Part shown: one piece after another, positions 53,384 through 63,221 of the stretch
Layout: each line of letters begins with the position of its first letter
How positions within the stretch are numbered: the first letter of the stretch is position 1
Notes under the pieces: model-generated
Told to the model about the DNA's origin: nothing
Databases searched by the model: none
What the model saw: only the letters and a program-made list of their open reading frames with translations
NCBI GenBank assembly: GCA_024743255.1
Contig: JANSWY010000009.1
Coordinates: forward strand, 1 to 64,000
DNA length: 64,000 nucleotides
Direction of reading: 5' to 3'
Origin: a bacterium
Lineage (GTDB): Bacteria > Bacteroidota > Bacteroidia > Cytophagales > Cyclobacteriaceae
Position numbers and translations under genes: made by a program

Positions 53384-53794
53384 TTGAAAACTAATCTACT
53401 TTTTGTTTATGGCTCTTTGCTCTCAAGAGGTGTGAATCACCATCTTTTACTGGAGCAGGGAGCCATTCCTTATTCTTTGAATGCCTCAATTAAAGGAGAA
53501 ATCTATCTTATAGAATGGTATCCGGGATTAGTTCTTCACGGAAACAAGACAGTTATTGGAGAAGTTTATCAGCTTAATGATCTAGAGAAAGCCTTTTCTT
53601 ATTTAGATGAATACGAGGGTGCAGATGATTCAAAAAATCCAGAATATGAAAGAGTCATAGTCCCGGTCAAAGTAGATGATCGATTGGTTGAATGCTGGAC
53701 CTACATTTATTTACATCCCATAGATAAGTCATCACTTATCCCAAATGGAGATTTTATATCTCATTTAAATTCCAAAAAATCGAATTTTGACTAA
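53384..53794 (+). CDS. Gamma-glutamylcyclotransferase-like (AIG2/GGCT fold) protein
   Basis: A 136-residue protein starting with TTG right behind the permease stop (no gap), giving MKTNLLFVYGSLLSRGVNHH. The substrate-binding YGSLL loop is the family hallmark. The catalytic Glu is likely in YLDEYEGADD, about residues 66-75. Reactions range from 5-oxoproline release to nucleotide hydrolysis in relatives; the real one here is unknown. Tight linkage to the ABC pair suggests a shared task but may be only chance. Confidence 0.85.
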   Translation: MKTNLLFVYGSLLSRGVNHHLLLEQGAIPYSLNASIKGEIYLIEWYPGLVLHGNKTVIGEVYQLNDLEKAFSYLDEYEGADDSKNPEYERVIVPVKVDDRLVECWTYIYLHPIDKSSLIPNGDFISHLNSKKSNFD

Positions 53795-53821
53795 TTTACC
53801 ATCTGTTGGATTTAAGACAGC

Positions 53822-55039
53822 ATGGCAAAAACTCCCAAAGAGAGCGGTACACTTAATTTATATCAGAATAAAACAAGTCTGAGATGGATCATTCTTTTGG
53901 TTTCTACTTTAATAGGAGCCGGGTCCATTTTTTACACCAACTATCTGGTGAAACAAATCCGTGATAGGGAGACCAAGCAAATTGAGCTTTATGCAAACAC
54001 TCTTGAGTATATCGCCAATGAGTACGATAACCCAGGTTTAAATTTCACACTAGAACAAATAGTTCAATCCAACACCACAATACCGGTAATCCTTGCTAAT
54101 GAAAGTGGCTATCCTGTTGAATTTAAAAACCTCCCGGTTTTTGCAAACATCAAAGATTCAACACTCAGAATCCATCGACTGATAAGTGAAATGCAGTTAA
54201 TGGCGGAAGAGCACGAGCCAATAAAGATAACATTCCGTGTGTCTCCGGATGAGATATTTGGATATGGCTATATCTATTATAAAAATTCGGACTTACTGAC
54301 TCAGCTGAGGTACTACCCTTATATCCAGTTGACAGTAATCGCATTCTTTGGCTTTATCGCTTACCAAATATTTAGTTATTCAAAATCCGCCGAACAAAAC
54401 CAGGTTTGGGTTGGATTGGCAAAAGAAACGGCCCATCAATTGGGGACTCCCCTCTCCTCTCTAATGGCATGGGTAGAATATTTCAAAACTGATGAAAATA
54501 GTAATCAGGAAATAGTCTCTGAACTCAATAAAGACATTGAGCGACTTGAAACAATCACGTCGAGATTCTCCAGCATCGGATCTGTTCCCCAACTAAAGAC
54601 CTATAATGTTCCGGAGATCATTCACGAATCAATTGCTTACCTTGAAAAAAGAGTTTCTACAAGAATCAATTTCTCAATCACCACATTCCCAACAAATGAA
54701 CTTTACGCAAAACTGAATAAATCATTATTCGAATGGGTAGTTGAGAATCTATGTAAAAATGCGGTTGATGCAATGGGAGGAATTGGTGATATAAGGATCA
54801 AAATTCTGAGAGTGAATGATGGTCAAATTGCTGTAGATATCTCCGATACCGGTAAAGGAATTCCCAAATCAAAATTCAACAAAGTATTCCAACCCGGCTT
54901 TACCACAAAGAAAAGAGGATGGGGATTGGGATTAACCTTGGTAAAAAGGATCATTGAGAACTATCATGAAGGAAAAATCTTCGTAAAAAGCTCAGAAAAC
55001 GATAAAGGAACCACCTTCCGGATCCTGCTGAAATCATAG
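53822..55039 (+). CDS. Sensor histidine kinase, orphan
   Basis: A 405-residue kinase. Membrane helices lie at about residues 22-41 and 168-186, with an extracytoplasmic domain of about 125 residues between, and no HAMP domain. The H-box is WVGLAKETAHQLGTPLSSLM with the phospho-His at about residue 208; ENLCKNAVDAMGGIG is the N-box, DISDTGKGIPKSKF the G1 box and GWGLGLTLVKRIIE the G2 box. There is no response regulator gene beside it. It follows the GGCT-like gene by 27 bases in the same direction. The signal is unknown. Confidence 0.92.
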   Translation: MAKTPKESGTLNLYQNKTSLRWIILLVSTLIGAGSIFYTNYLVKQIRDRETKQIELYANTLEYIANEYDNPGLNFTLEQIVQSNTTIPVILANESGYPVEFKNLPVFANIKDSTLRIHRLISEMQLMAEEHEPIKITFRVSPDEIFGYGYIYYKNSDLLTQLRYYPYIQLTVIAFFGFIAYQIFSYSKSAEQNQVWVGLAKETAHQLGTPLSSLMAWVEYFKTDENSNQEIVSELNKDIERLETITSRFSSIGSVPQLKTYNVPEIIHESIAYLEKRVSTRINFSITTFPTNELYAKLNKSLFEWVVENLCKNAVDAMGGIGDIRIKILRVNDGQIAVDISDTGKGIPKSKFNKVFQPGFTTKKRGWGLGLTLVKRIIENYHEGKIFVKSSENDKGTTFRILLKS

Positions 55040-55119
55040 CTTATTCCAGGCAATTTATAGCTCGGATATGGTTGTTATTCAATTATTTACGAATCACCCA
55101 CAGACAAATTCAATTAACC

Positions 55120-55150
55120 TTTGTTTTAATGTATTATTCACTTAATTTCG
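55120..55150 (+). promoter_or_regulatory. Promoter of atpDC
   Basis: TTTG (55120-55123), then 19 bases, then TAATTTCG (55143-55150), one base off the TAnnTTTG consensus. The spacing is ideal. Transcription would start near 55157, about 40 bases before the ATG of atpD. Confidence 0.65.
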
Positions 55151-55193
55151 CACCCAGAAATAATAGAGCACTATTTTATTTAATAAAGTATAG

Positions 55194-56705
<1,512 letters not shown>

Positions 56706-56708
56706 TCT

Positions 56709-56984
56709 ATGTTTTTAGAAATAGTAACACCGGACGAAAAAGTTTTTGAGGGTGAGGTAGAATCAGCTACTTTCCCTGGAAGCGACGGATCTTTTCAGGT
56801 ATTGAATGATCACGCTCCTCTTATCAGTACTTTAGGAAGAGGTGACCTGGTTTACAAAACAAAGATTACCGAAGGAAAAGACAAGGATAAATTGAAAGCT
56901 ACTATCATCGAAGTTGATGGTGGTGTGGTTGAAGTATTGCACAACAAAGTAGTAGTTCTTGCTGAAGCAGTATTCGGAGACTAA
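56709..56984 (+). CDS. atpC: ATP synthase F1 subunit epsilon (short form)
   Basis: A 91-residue subunit with only the N-terminal beta-sandwich (FLEIVTPDEKVFEGEVESAT, LNDHAPLISTLGRGDLVYKT, VVEVLHNKVVVLAEA). The C-terminal helical hairpin that inhibits ATP hydrolysis in many bacteria is missing (typical length 130-140). Short forms are normal in Bacteroidota. It starts 3 bases after atpD and ends before a strong terminator. Confidence 0.95.
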   Translation: MFLEIVTPDEKVFEGEVESATFPGSDGSFQVLNDHAPLISTLGRGDLVYKTKITEGKDKDKLKATIIEVDGGVVEVLHNKVVVLAEAVFGD

Positions 56985-57007
56985 GATTTATTCTTAATAG
57001 ATATACA

Positions 57008-57041
57008 AAACCCTGATAAGTTTTACTTGTCAGGGTTTTTT
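57008..57041 (+). terminator. Terminator of atpDC
   Basis: AAACCCTGATAAG pairs with CTTGTCAGGGTTT (one G-T pair) around TTTTA, followed by a T run. Confidence 0.93.
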
Positions 57042-57115
57042 GTTGCCGTAATGTATACCTTGGTATTCTGTCTATATCATTGGTATTTCTTAACTATGCA
57101 CCAAATAACTCGATC

Positions 57116-58363
57116 ATGAAAAAGTTTTTCCTAGACACTGTCTTTGCATTTTTATTTGTTCTGGGTGTAATCGGATTTTTTAACAGCATCACCTACTTCA
57201 GAATATTTGAGGTTTTCGATCCAATAGGCGAAATGTTTGCTGATTTTGAAATCACTGATATTGTCATGTCTCAAATCCGGGAAATTCCTCCTGCAGATGA
57301 GGGAATAGTATTGGTGAATGTTGGCGATATCAATAGAGTAGGAATCGCAGAACAAATCAGAGTAATCAATCAATATAACCCAAAAGTAATAGGTCTTGAC
57401 TTATTGCTGAATGAACCACATGATGATCTTGAGGACAGTATATTTCTTGAGACTATCAAGAGTGTAGATAATCTTGTAATCGGCCAAAAACTACTTTACA
57501 ACCCCACCACTGATGAATTTGATTATTCTATTGGGCCAAACGAGAGATTTAAAGACGTGGGAGAATTGGCTTTTGTGAATCTAATTACTGGAGCGAAACA
57601 TCAGGATGATTTGAAGGTATGCAGATCATTTCCTCCACAAGAGAAACTGCGTGGTAGAAAGCAATTGGCATTTTCTGTAAAGCTGGCCAGTTATGTTAGT
57701 CAGGAGAAAGTTGACAAATTTTTAGCTCGAGGAAATGATGTAGAATACATCAACTATAAAGGAAACATCCTTGATTTTGGAGCAACAGAGTTTGGAACCA
57801 GATATTATGCCCTGGATGTAATGGATGTAATTGCGGAAAACTTTGAGCCAGATATCATCAAAGACAAGATTGTAATTTTCTGCTACCTGGGTGATTACCT
57901 GGGAGACCGACAAACTATTGAAGACAAATTTATTACTCCATTAAATAGCAAATATGTAGGAAAAACAGGTCAGGATATGTTTGGTGGTGTGATACATGCC
58001 AACATTGTTTCCATGGTTCTTCAGGAAGATTATATTGATTCAATGCCGGATGGCTGGGCTATTTTCTGGGCCTTGTTGATTGGTTACCTCACTGTAGTTC
58101 TATTTGCAGTAATTTATAAAGCTCTTCCTAATTGGTATGATGGAATTACTAAGGTCTTCCAGTTGATGCTTGTGTTACTCCTAGCATCGCTAATGGTTTA
58201 CATTTTCCATATTTCAAATTACAAAATCAATATCTCCTACCTCATCATCATTATCCTTCTAAGCGGAGATGCCCTTGAAGTGTATTTTGGTGTGGTAAAG
58301 AATCTGTTTACCAAAGCTGGTAGGAAATCTTTGATCAAGGTGAAGAAGGTATTTAGTAGTTAG
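57116..58363 (+). CDS. CHASE2-domain membrane protein without output domain
   Basis: A 415-residue protein starting at MKKFFLDTVFAFLFVLGVIG (a start 12 codons upstream lacks support). The N-terminal helix is followed by a CHASE2-type extracytoplasmic sensor domain at about residues 35-300 (EGIVLVNVGDINRVGIAEQI, QYNPKVIGLDLLLNEPHDDL, GVIHANIVSMVLQEDYIDSM), then three membrane helices and a short basic C-terminal tail. No kinase, cyclase or other output domain is present, so it probably signals through a partner. It is alone between two terminators. Confidence 0.85.
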   Translation: MKKFFLDTVFAFLFVLGVIGFFNSITYFRIFEVFDPIGEMFADFEITDIVMSQIREIPPADEGIVLVNVGDINRVGIAEQIRVINQYNPKVIGLDLLLNEPHDDLEDSIFLETIKSVDNLVIGQKLLYNPTTDEFDYSIGPNERFKDVGELAFVNLITGAKHQDDLKVCRSFPPQEKLRGRKQLAFSVKLASYVSQEKVDKFLARGNDVEYINYKGNILDFGATEFGTRYYALDVMDVIAENFEPDIIKDKIVIFCYLGDYLGDRQTIEDKFITPLNSKYVGKTGQDMFGGVIHANIVSMVLQEDYIDSMPDGWAIFWALLIGYLTVVLFAVIYKALPNWYDGITKVFQLMLVLLLASLMVYIFHISNYKINISYLIIIILLSGDALEVYFGVVKNLFTKAGRKSLIKVKKVFSS

Positions 58364-58375
58364 ATATTGAAAAAA

Positions 58376-58402
58376 GAAAGAGACACCAAAGATGTCTCTT
58401 TC
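58376..58402 (-). terminator. Terminator of the first (145-residue) lipoprotein
   Basis: GAAAGAGACA pairs with TGTCTCTTTC around 7 bases and is followed on the minus strand by a T run. It closely resembles the terminator at 58985-59011 of the paralogous gene. Confidence 0.85.
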
Positions 58403-58435
58403 ACCCAAATCAACACTTCAACCTACGTAGCAGGC

Positions 58436-58873
58436 CTATATTTTTGCTAGCGTGAATATTCCGCCATTATGAAACCCACTGCAATCCGTTCCTGTCCAGC
58501 TGATATTAATTATGCCTGTTCTAATATCTATTGTGCCTATGCCTTCAAAAACACCAGGGCATTCAATTCTTTTCAGGTCTTGTATAACCTTAATATTTTT
58601 TAGGGTAGTGCCTATTAGGTCCGCTCTAAAGGACCCATCATCGACTCCTCCAAAATGAGCACTATCAGTAGCACTTAAGTAATATGATCCTGACACAGTT
58701 CCATCTATTTCATTGAGATCAAATGTGACACTATAAGGGCCTGGAAATAGGTTAGATGAAGCAGTTCCACTATAAACACCACTGATTTCTTCTTCAACAT
58801 TTTTATCACATGAGATAACCAAAAACAGAGTAATGGACAAAGCAGTAAACACCAAAATTCTAGAGTAAAACAT
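58436..58873 (-). CDS. Lipoprotein, single-domain paralogue of its neighbour
   Basis: A 145-residue lipoprotein (MFYSRILVFTALSITLFLVI, then SCDKN with Cys22). The mature part matches the C-terminal 115 residues of the neighbour at 59037-59864: the pieces SSNLFPGPYSVTFDLNEIDG, IECPGVFEGIGTIDI and ISWTGTDCSGFHNGGIFTL correspond closely. Two conserved cysteines could form a disulfide. It likely forms a lipocalin-like or small beta-barrel fold; this is a guess. Function is unknown. A palindrome lies 77 bases upstream of the start. Confidence 0.7.
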   Translation of the reverse strand: MFYSRILVFTALSITLFLVISCDKNVEEEISGVYSGTASSNLFPGPYSVTFDLNEIDGTVSGSYYLSATDSAHFGGVDDGSFRADLIGTTLKNIKVIQDLKRIECPGVFEGIGTIDIRTGIINISWTGTDCSGFHNGGIFTLAKI

Positions 58874-58949
58874 ATGATCAATATTTAAATGACTTAGTAC
58901 CGACAGGCAATTACATATAGCAAGAATAATCTGCGAAAAGGTCCTAATA

Positions 58950-58971
58950 GTCTCATTCGCTCAAACGAGAC
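58950..58971. promoter_or_regulatory. Palindromic element, copy 1
   Basis: GTCTCATTCGCTCAAACGAGAC lies 77 bases upstream of the first lipoprotein. Its arms GTCTC and GAGAC, and the adjacent AATA before it, recur at 59951-59976. The central bases differ. Confidence 0.45.
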
Positions 58972-58984
58972 ATATTTTTTAAAA

Positions 58985-59011
58985 GAAAGAGACACCAAAA
59001 GCATCTCTTTC
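58985..59011 (-). terminator. Terminator of the second (275-residue) lipoprotein
   Basis: GAAAGAGA pairs with TCTCTTTC around an 11-base loop; the T run on the minus strand follows. It is a diverged copy of the terminator at 58376-58402. Confidence 0.8.
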
Positions 59012-59036
59012 TAAGTCACGCTATACCTATGTATGA

Positions 59037-59864
59037 TTATAATTTTGTTAGGGTAAATACTCCGTTATCATGAAATCCGCTGCAATCTGTACCTGTCCAG
59101 TTTATACTCATGCCTCCAACACTAATATTGATTGATCCGGTACCTGAGAATACCCCTGGGCAATCAATATCATCCAGGTCTTGAACTACCTCAACATTAG
59201 TTAAAGTACTTCCATCTAACTCTGCATAAAATGTCCCGTCATTTGATCCTCCCCAACCAGCTTGGGTCGTTGAATTCAAATAGAAAATACCTGAAAGTAT
59301 ACCATCGTTTTCGGTCAATGCGAATGTCACACTATAAGCGGCTGGAAACAGGCTGGATGTACCGGTTCCAGTCCAGGTTCCGCTTATTAGGCTTCTATTA
59401 GTTATCTGAAAGCTCTCACCTTCTGACAAAGCGCTACTAATACTTTCTTTCCCAACAGATAGGATGTACAGGTGATAAAACACATTGTTGACAATCTCCT
59501 CCCCATCTGTATCCAGTAAATCATTGGACAAAACAACTAATTTGTTTCTAAGAGCGGTTGCAGTGACTGACTCATAACTTCCTTCTGAAACTTCAAGTGC
59601 CAATTCAACATTAAATTCGTTGTTAATTGGTACTACAAAAATTCTGTACTCTTCAATATTTGATTGATCCAAAGGAGCTCTAAACCAAACTTCAATGTCG
59701 GCTGCACTTTCTGAATTGGCTATATCATTCACATCAACTTCTTCAACAGCTTCGATGGAAACAGGAGCCTCAATTTCTTCAACTACTTCCTCATCTTCAC
59801 AAGCAAAAACTGACAACAAAAGAGATGAGAAAAGGATTAATGATAAATTTCTAAAATGAAACAT
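59037..59864 (-). CDS. Two-domain lipoprotein with fibronectin-like part, paralogue of neighbour
   Basis: A 275-residue lipoprotein (signal MFHFRNLSLILFSSLLLSVF, lipid Cys22). Residues about 45-160 resemble a fibronectin type III-like domain (VWFRAPLDQSNIEEYRIFVV), and residues 160-275 are the domain shared with the 145-residue gene (GTWTGTGTSSLFPAAYSVTF ... NWTGTDCSGFHDNGVFTL). Two cysteines in the shared domain are conserved. Function is unknown. It lies directly downstream of the membrane AraC regulator on the same strand, which may control it. Confidence 0.72.
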   Translation of the reverse strand: MFHFRNLSLILFSSLLLSVFACEDEEVVEEIEAPVSIEAVEEVDVNDIANSESAADIEVWFRAPLDQSNIEEYRIFVVPINNEFNVELALEVSEGSYESVTATALRNKLVVLSNDLLDTDGEEIVNNVFYHLYILSVGKESISSALSEGESFQITNRSLISGTWTGTGTSSLFPAAYSVTFALTENDGILSGIFYLNSTTQAGWGGSNDGTFYAELDGSTLTNVEVVQDLDDIDCPGVFSGTGSINISVGGMSINWTGTDCSGFHDNGVFTLTKL

Positions 59865-59954
59865 AATGATTAATATTTTAACATGATCGTGAACTACATC
59901 GCATTCACTAGAATTAATTATGAAGCAAGATTAGGCCCTCAAATGGTCTCAATA

Positions 59955-59976
59955 GTCTCATTTAGCTAAACGAGAC
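59955..59976. promoter_or_regulatory. Palindromic element, copy 2
   Basis: GTCTCATTTAGCTAAACGAGAC is nearly a perfect 22-bp palindrome. It lies 91 bases upstream of the second lipoprotein start and 19 bases after the AraC stop. It could be an operator for the AraC-type regulator or the AraC gene's 3' stem. Confidence 0.5.
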
Positions 59977-59994
59977 TCATTTTAGAAAAAAAAT

Positions 59995-61158
59995 TTAAGC
60001 TGTTACAGATTGATTCTGCTTGATGTACTCTGAAGGAGTTTGGCCTGTAGCTTTTTTGAAAATGCGATAAAAGGATGCCTTGCTATTGAACCCAACTTCA
60101 TAGGCAATGCCAAGTATACTTAAATGTTGCAGAGAAGAATCTAGCAATTTCTTCTTCACATCCTCCACTCTGTAAAAATTTATGAAGTCATAAAAATTCA
60201 ATTCCAGTCCCTGATTGATAACCAACGATAATATATGTGGTTGAATAGATAACATTTTAGCAAGGTCGCTCAATTTCAGTTCGCTATCCTCATATGGTTT
60301 CTTATTAATAACTAACTCTTTCAATCTTTCCAGATGATCATCAATTTCAGATTGGGACAGTAAAGAATGCTCCCTGGCCTCCACTTTGATTGGTATTAAA
60401 GTTGGAAATAGATTTGACGATTGCATGAAAGCAGTATATGCAACGACCAGAATAAAAGTAGAGAGCAGAGATACAGTACCATACTCAAATTCCATAATTC
60501 GAATCTGATTGTATCTAAAATAGATAACAGTAGATAACTCCATCACCTGATAAATAGCGAATACAACAAAAACCTTCTTAAACCAGCTAACATAGATGAT
60601 CTGACTATTTGCTATTTTCTGCTTGTACTTGATCGTATAGTTTCTCAGTTTGTAAGCATTCAAAAACAGGTATACCAATAATTGCAAAAAGTAACCTACA
60701 GTATAAAACATTGCTTGCGGAGAACTTGATGGAATTGCGTCTTTAAATCGAAGATAAATTTCTAATTTCTCAGCAGCTGGTCTTGATAAGTATGGAATAG
60801 ATTGAGCGAAAATGATAAGAAAAGGCGCTAAATGTAAAACAGTTTTCCAGCTCCAAACATCATCCTCGTGAACCAAAGTCTTGATATACAGATACACCAA
60901 TGGACCAAGTAAATACCACAAAGACCCAGATATTCTGATAACATGTGGATATGACATGTATAATCCAGTCATCTTAACAAGATATTCAACCAGTATGGTA
61001 CTTATCACAAAAAGAAGTGTAGTCAGAACAATTCTGGAACTTATAGTTCCCTGCCTCTTGAGATTGATCATTAAGAGTAGAAAGAACCCCTGAAATGCGC
61101 AGATTACAAAATAGAGAACCCAAATATTTAAACTCAATGTGATGCTGGTATCTTCCAT
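59995..61158 (-). CDS. Membrane AraC-family regulator with seven-helix N-terminal region
   Basis: A 387-residue regulator. Residues 1-255 contain about seven membrane helices (starting NIWVLYFVICAFQGFFLLLM), followed by a linker and the AraC double HTH (LKLSDLAKMLSIQPHILSLV ... LSILGIAYEVGFNSKASFYR; then TGQTPSEYIKQ). The N-terminal part has no known ligand domain. It has the same architecture as the regulator at 5681-7033 but without the Cys-rich exported domain. It is probably a one-component membrane sensor for the two lipoproteins downstream; this is inference from gene order. Confidence 0.88.
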   Translation of the reverse strand: MEDTSITLSLNIWVLYFVICAFQGFFLLLMINLKRQGTISSRIVLTTLLFVISTILVEYLVKMTGLYMSYPHVIRISGSLWYLLGPLVYLYIKTLVHEDDVWSWKTVLHLAPFLIIFAQSIPYLSRPAAEKLEIYLRFKDAIPSSSPQAMFYTVGYFLQLLVYLFLNAYKLRNYTIKYKQKIANSQIIYVSWFKKVFVVFAIYQVMELSTVIYFRYNQIRIMEFEYGTVSLLSTFILVVAYTAFMQSSNLFPTLIPIKVEAREHSLLSQSEIDDHLERLKELVINKKPYEDSELKLSDLAKMLSIQPHILSLVINQGLELNFYDFINFYRVEDVKKKLLDSSLQHLSILGIAYEVGFNSKASFYRIFKKATGQTPSEYIKQNQSVTA

Positions 61159-61324
61159 AGAAGGCTATGTTAGTTCAGGCATTTGATGAGGCTCTATTAA
61201 ATTTACTGAATTCTGTATCAAATTGCCCTGATTGTCTTTTCGATAAATCAAACAAGCAATAATTCGCAATCCCCTACAGGAGAAATCCTAAATGATAATT
61301 TCGAAACCCTAAACGGTGATTTGA

Positions 61325-61915
61325 TTAGCCCAAAATTTTAATTGCAGTGACGGGTAATTCCAATTGGCCGAATTGAATCATGGCATTGAATAGGCGGATT
61401 TTTGAAAATCTATTGAGGTTTTCCGAAGAGATATCAGTTTCCTCAATAAGCTCTTGATCAATTAGTTTTTGCCTTCTGGTTCCTTTTAGTAATGGTTGCT
61501 TTGGCGTTTTCCAAATATCGCCTTCCAGGAATGCCACATTTGCATAATAGGTATCAGAAATTAATCCATTTCTGGAAATGAGGATATCATCAGCATTAGT
61601 TTTAGAGCTAAAAAGCACATCCAATTCCTTTCTATTCTCATATTTAAATGAATATTCAAGATCCGATTCAATGACTTCCAAGCTTAAAATAGGGCGAATC
61701 AAATACTCGCTTGATGTAATTTCCTGAATGTCCTTATCGTAAACCAATCTAAACTTATAGAACCCTGTCTCTGGAATGGTTTGGATTAATTCTTCAAGAA
61801 TATGTGGGTTTGGGGAATTATAAAAATGCTGGTAAGTGTAATCCATTCTGGCCTGGTGATAAGAAAGAAGTTCACAAAAGCCATTTTTCACTCCAATTGT
61901 TTCAATAAACCTCAT
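61325..61915 (-). CDS. pabC: Class IV aminotransferase-like protein, probable aminodeoxychorismate lyase
   Basis: Splits 4-amino-4-deoxychorismate into p-aminobenzoate and pyruvate in folate synthesis. A PLP fold-type IV protein of 196 residues, shorter than the usual 270. Features: RFIETIGVKNGFCELLSYHQ at the start, FYKFRLVYDKD with the candidate catalytic Lys, and the cofactor-region stretch LISDTYYANVAFLEGD near 120-135 and PLLKGTRRQKLI. It overlaps pabB by 4 bases, which decides for PabC. The short length is a caution. Confidence 0.8.
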   Translation of the reverse strand: MRFIETIGVKNGFCELLSYHQARMDYTYQHFYNSPNPHILEELIQTIPETGFYKFRLVYDKDIQEITSSEYLIRPILSLEVIESDLEYSFKYENRKELDVLFSSKTNADDILISRNGLISDTYYANVAFLEGDIWKTPKQPLLKGTRRQKLIDQELIEETDISSENLNRFSKIRLFNAMIQFGQLELPVTAIKILG

Positions 61916-62919
61916 AGTTTCTGAGGTTCTTTAACATCAGAGTAAATTGGAAGGTAAATCTTGTCCAGGTACTCTTGATACTCCTTTTGAGCATCACTAA
62001 AATGGGTGATTCCGCCTCCACTCTTAAAATACATCTGACCATTTTCATTCTCAATAAACCGAATCATTACCGCACTATCTAATTTCTTACCATCGCAGAA
62101 TCCAAATACCCCCGTATAGAAACCCCTGTCATAGTTTTCAGCTTCATTGATAATTGAGACAGTTTCTGGTTTTGGAGCTCCGGTTATCGAGCCAGCAGGC
62201 AATAACTTGAAAAGCATATCTCCAATGTTAGTGGCATACCTCTCTGTCAGCCTCCCTCTGATTTCTGAACTCACCTGGAGCAGATCTTTCTGAGCTGTTT
62301 TTAGGTGATCTATATACCTAAATCTTGATACACCGACATCTTTGGCAACAATACTCAAATCATTTCTGATCAGATCTACAATGGTGACATGCTCTGCCAT
62401 TTCCTTGGGGTCATTCAAAATCTGATTTTCTGCATTGGGAAGGTTGGCATCTATTGTTCCCTTCATTGGAAAACTACTAATCTCTCCATTTTCAACCTTA
62501 ACAAAGGACTCAGGTGAAAACAATACAAACTGATCTTTCAGCCACAAACGATATCTGGCCTTACTATTTTCAAATATCTGTCTGAGTGACAAATTACTTT
62601 CAATCGGAGTTTTGAAAGTAAGGTTAGTGAGAAAGGAATTTCCGTATGCAATGTTATCCGTTACTATTTTGAAAGACTTCTGAAAGTCTTCATAGGTTAT
62701 CGCATCTTTATTGAGTATTGAAACGGGTTTTGTTTCCAGGTTATTCCTAAAGTTTGAAACCCCTTGTAAATCAAATAATATCTCTTCCTGATCAATTTCG
62801 GATTCCTCTAAGACAATTGACTTTTGTTTATCAAAGCTTATAACAAATAGAAATCTGGATTCAGCCTGCCAAAGCGAATTAATCTTTTTAATTGCTGATT
62901 CCTGATCCAGATAATTCAT
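61912..62919 (-). CDS. pabB: Aminodeoxychorismate synthase component I
   Basis: Produces 4-amino-4-deoxychorismate from chorismate and ammonia. The 335-residue chorismate-binding domain shows the active Lys motif FPMKGTIDANLPN (PIKGT-like), VDLIRNDLSIVAKDVG, LLPAGSITGAPKPETV, and GFYTGVFGFCDGK. The N-terminus is shorter than in TrpE, as in other short PabB proteins. It overlaps pabC (4 bases) and the DUF6787 gene (4 bases), so it is in one operon. A glutamine amidotransferase (pabA/trpG) is not here. Confidence 0.92.
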   Translation of the reverse strand: MNYLDQESAIKKINSLWQAESRFLFVISFDKQKSIVLEESEIDQEEILFDLQGVSNFRNNLETKPVSILNKDAITYEDFQKSFKIVTDNIAYGNSFLTNLTFKTPIESNLSLRQIFENSKARYRLWLKDQFVLFSPESFVKVENGEISSFPMKGTIDANLPNAENQILNDPKEMAEHVTIVDLIRNDLSIVAKDVGVSRFRYIDHLKTAQKDLLQVSSEIRGRLTERYATNIGDMLFKLLPAGSITGAPKPETVSIINEAENYDRGFYTGVFGFCDGKKLDSAVMIRFIENENGQMYFKSGGGITHFSDAQKEYQEYLDKIYLPIYSDVKEPQKL

Positions 62920-63221
62920 TGATCGCTTTTGATTCTAAAAATTCGTCGGAAAGTCTTTTTTTCAAACTCCCAAAAGAAATTAAAAAGTCCGAAAACAAAT
63001 CCGTAACAAAGTAAAATCACATTATAAACAGGAAAAATAAAGACCCAATAAAGTGTAGAAAAGAGAATGCTCTCTTCACCCGGCTCTAGAAACCATCCGA
63101 CAACCACAGGTTTCAAAAACATAACGGTAAACCCAGTACAAGCAAACACGACAAGAATCAGCCAAACCTGATATTTGTGTTCCATTCCCCATCTTGCCTG
63201 AAGTTTACTTACCCAACTCAT
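62916..63221 (-). CDS. DUF6787 family small membrane protein
   Basis: A 101-residue protein with two membrane helices near residues 20-38 and 55-80. The N-terminal MSWVSKLQARWGMEHKYQVW and the C-terminal FNFFWEFEKKTFRRI pattern are typical of this Bacteroidota family, which has no known function. Both neighbours overlap it: its ATG shares one base with the pseudouridine synthase stop, and its end overlaps pabB by 4. It is therefore translationally coupled in the operon. Confidence 0.75.
   Translation of the reverse strand: MSWVSKLQARWGMEHKYQVWLILVVFACTGFTVMFLKPVVVGWFLEPGEESILFSTLYWVFIFPVYNVILLCYGFVFGLFNFFWEFEKKTFRRIFRIKSDQ

Noticed and set aside
57080-57115. Upstream start for the CHASE2 protein
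   Set aside because: The extension has no hydrophobic or conserved character and the MKKFF start is a typical membrane-protein start.
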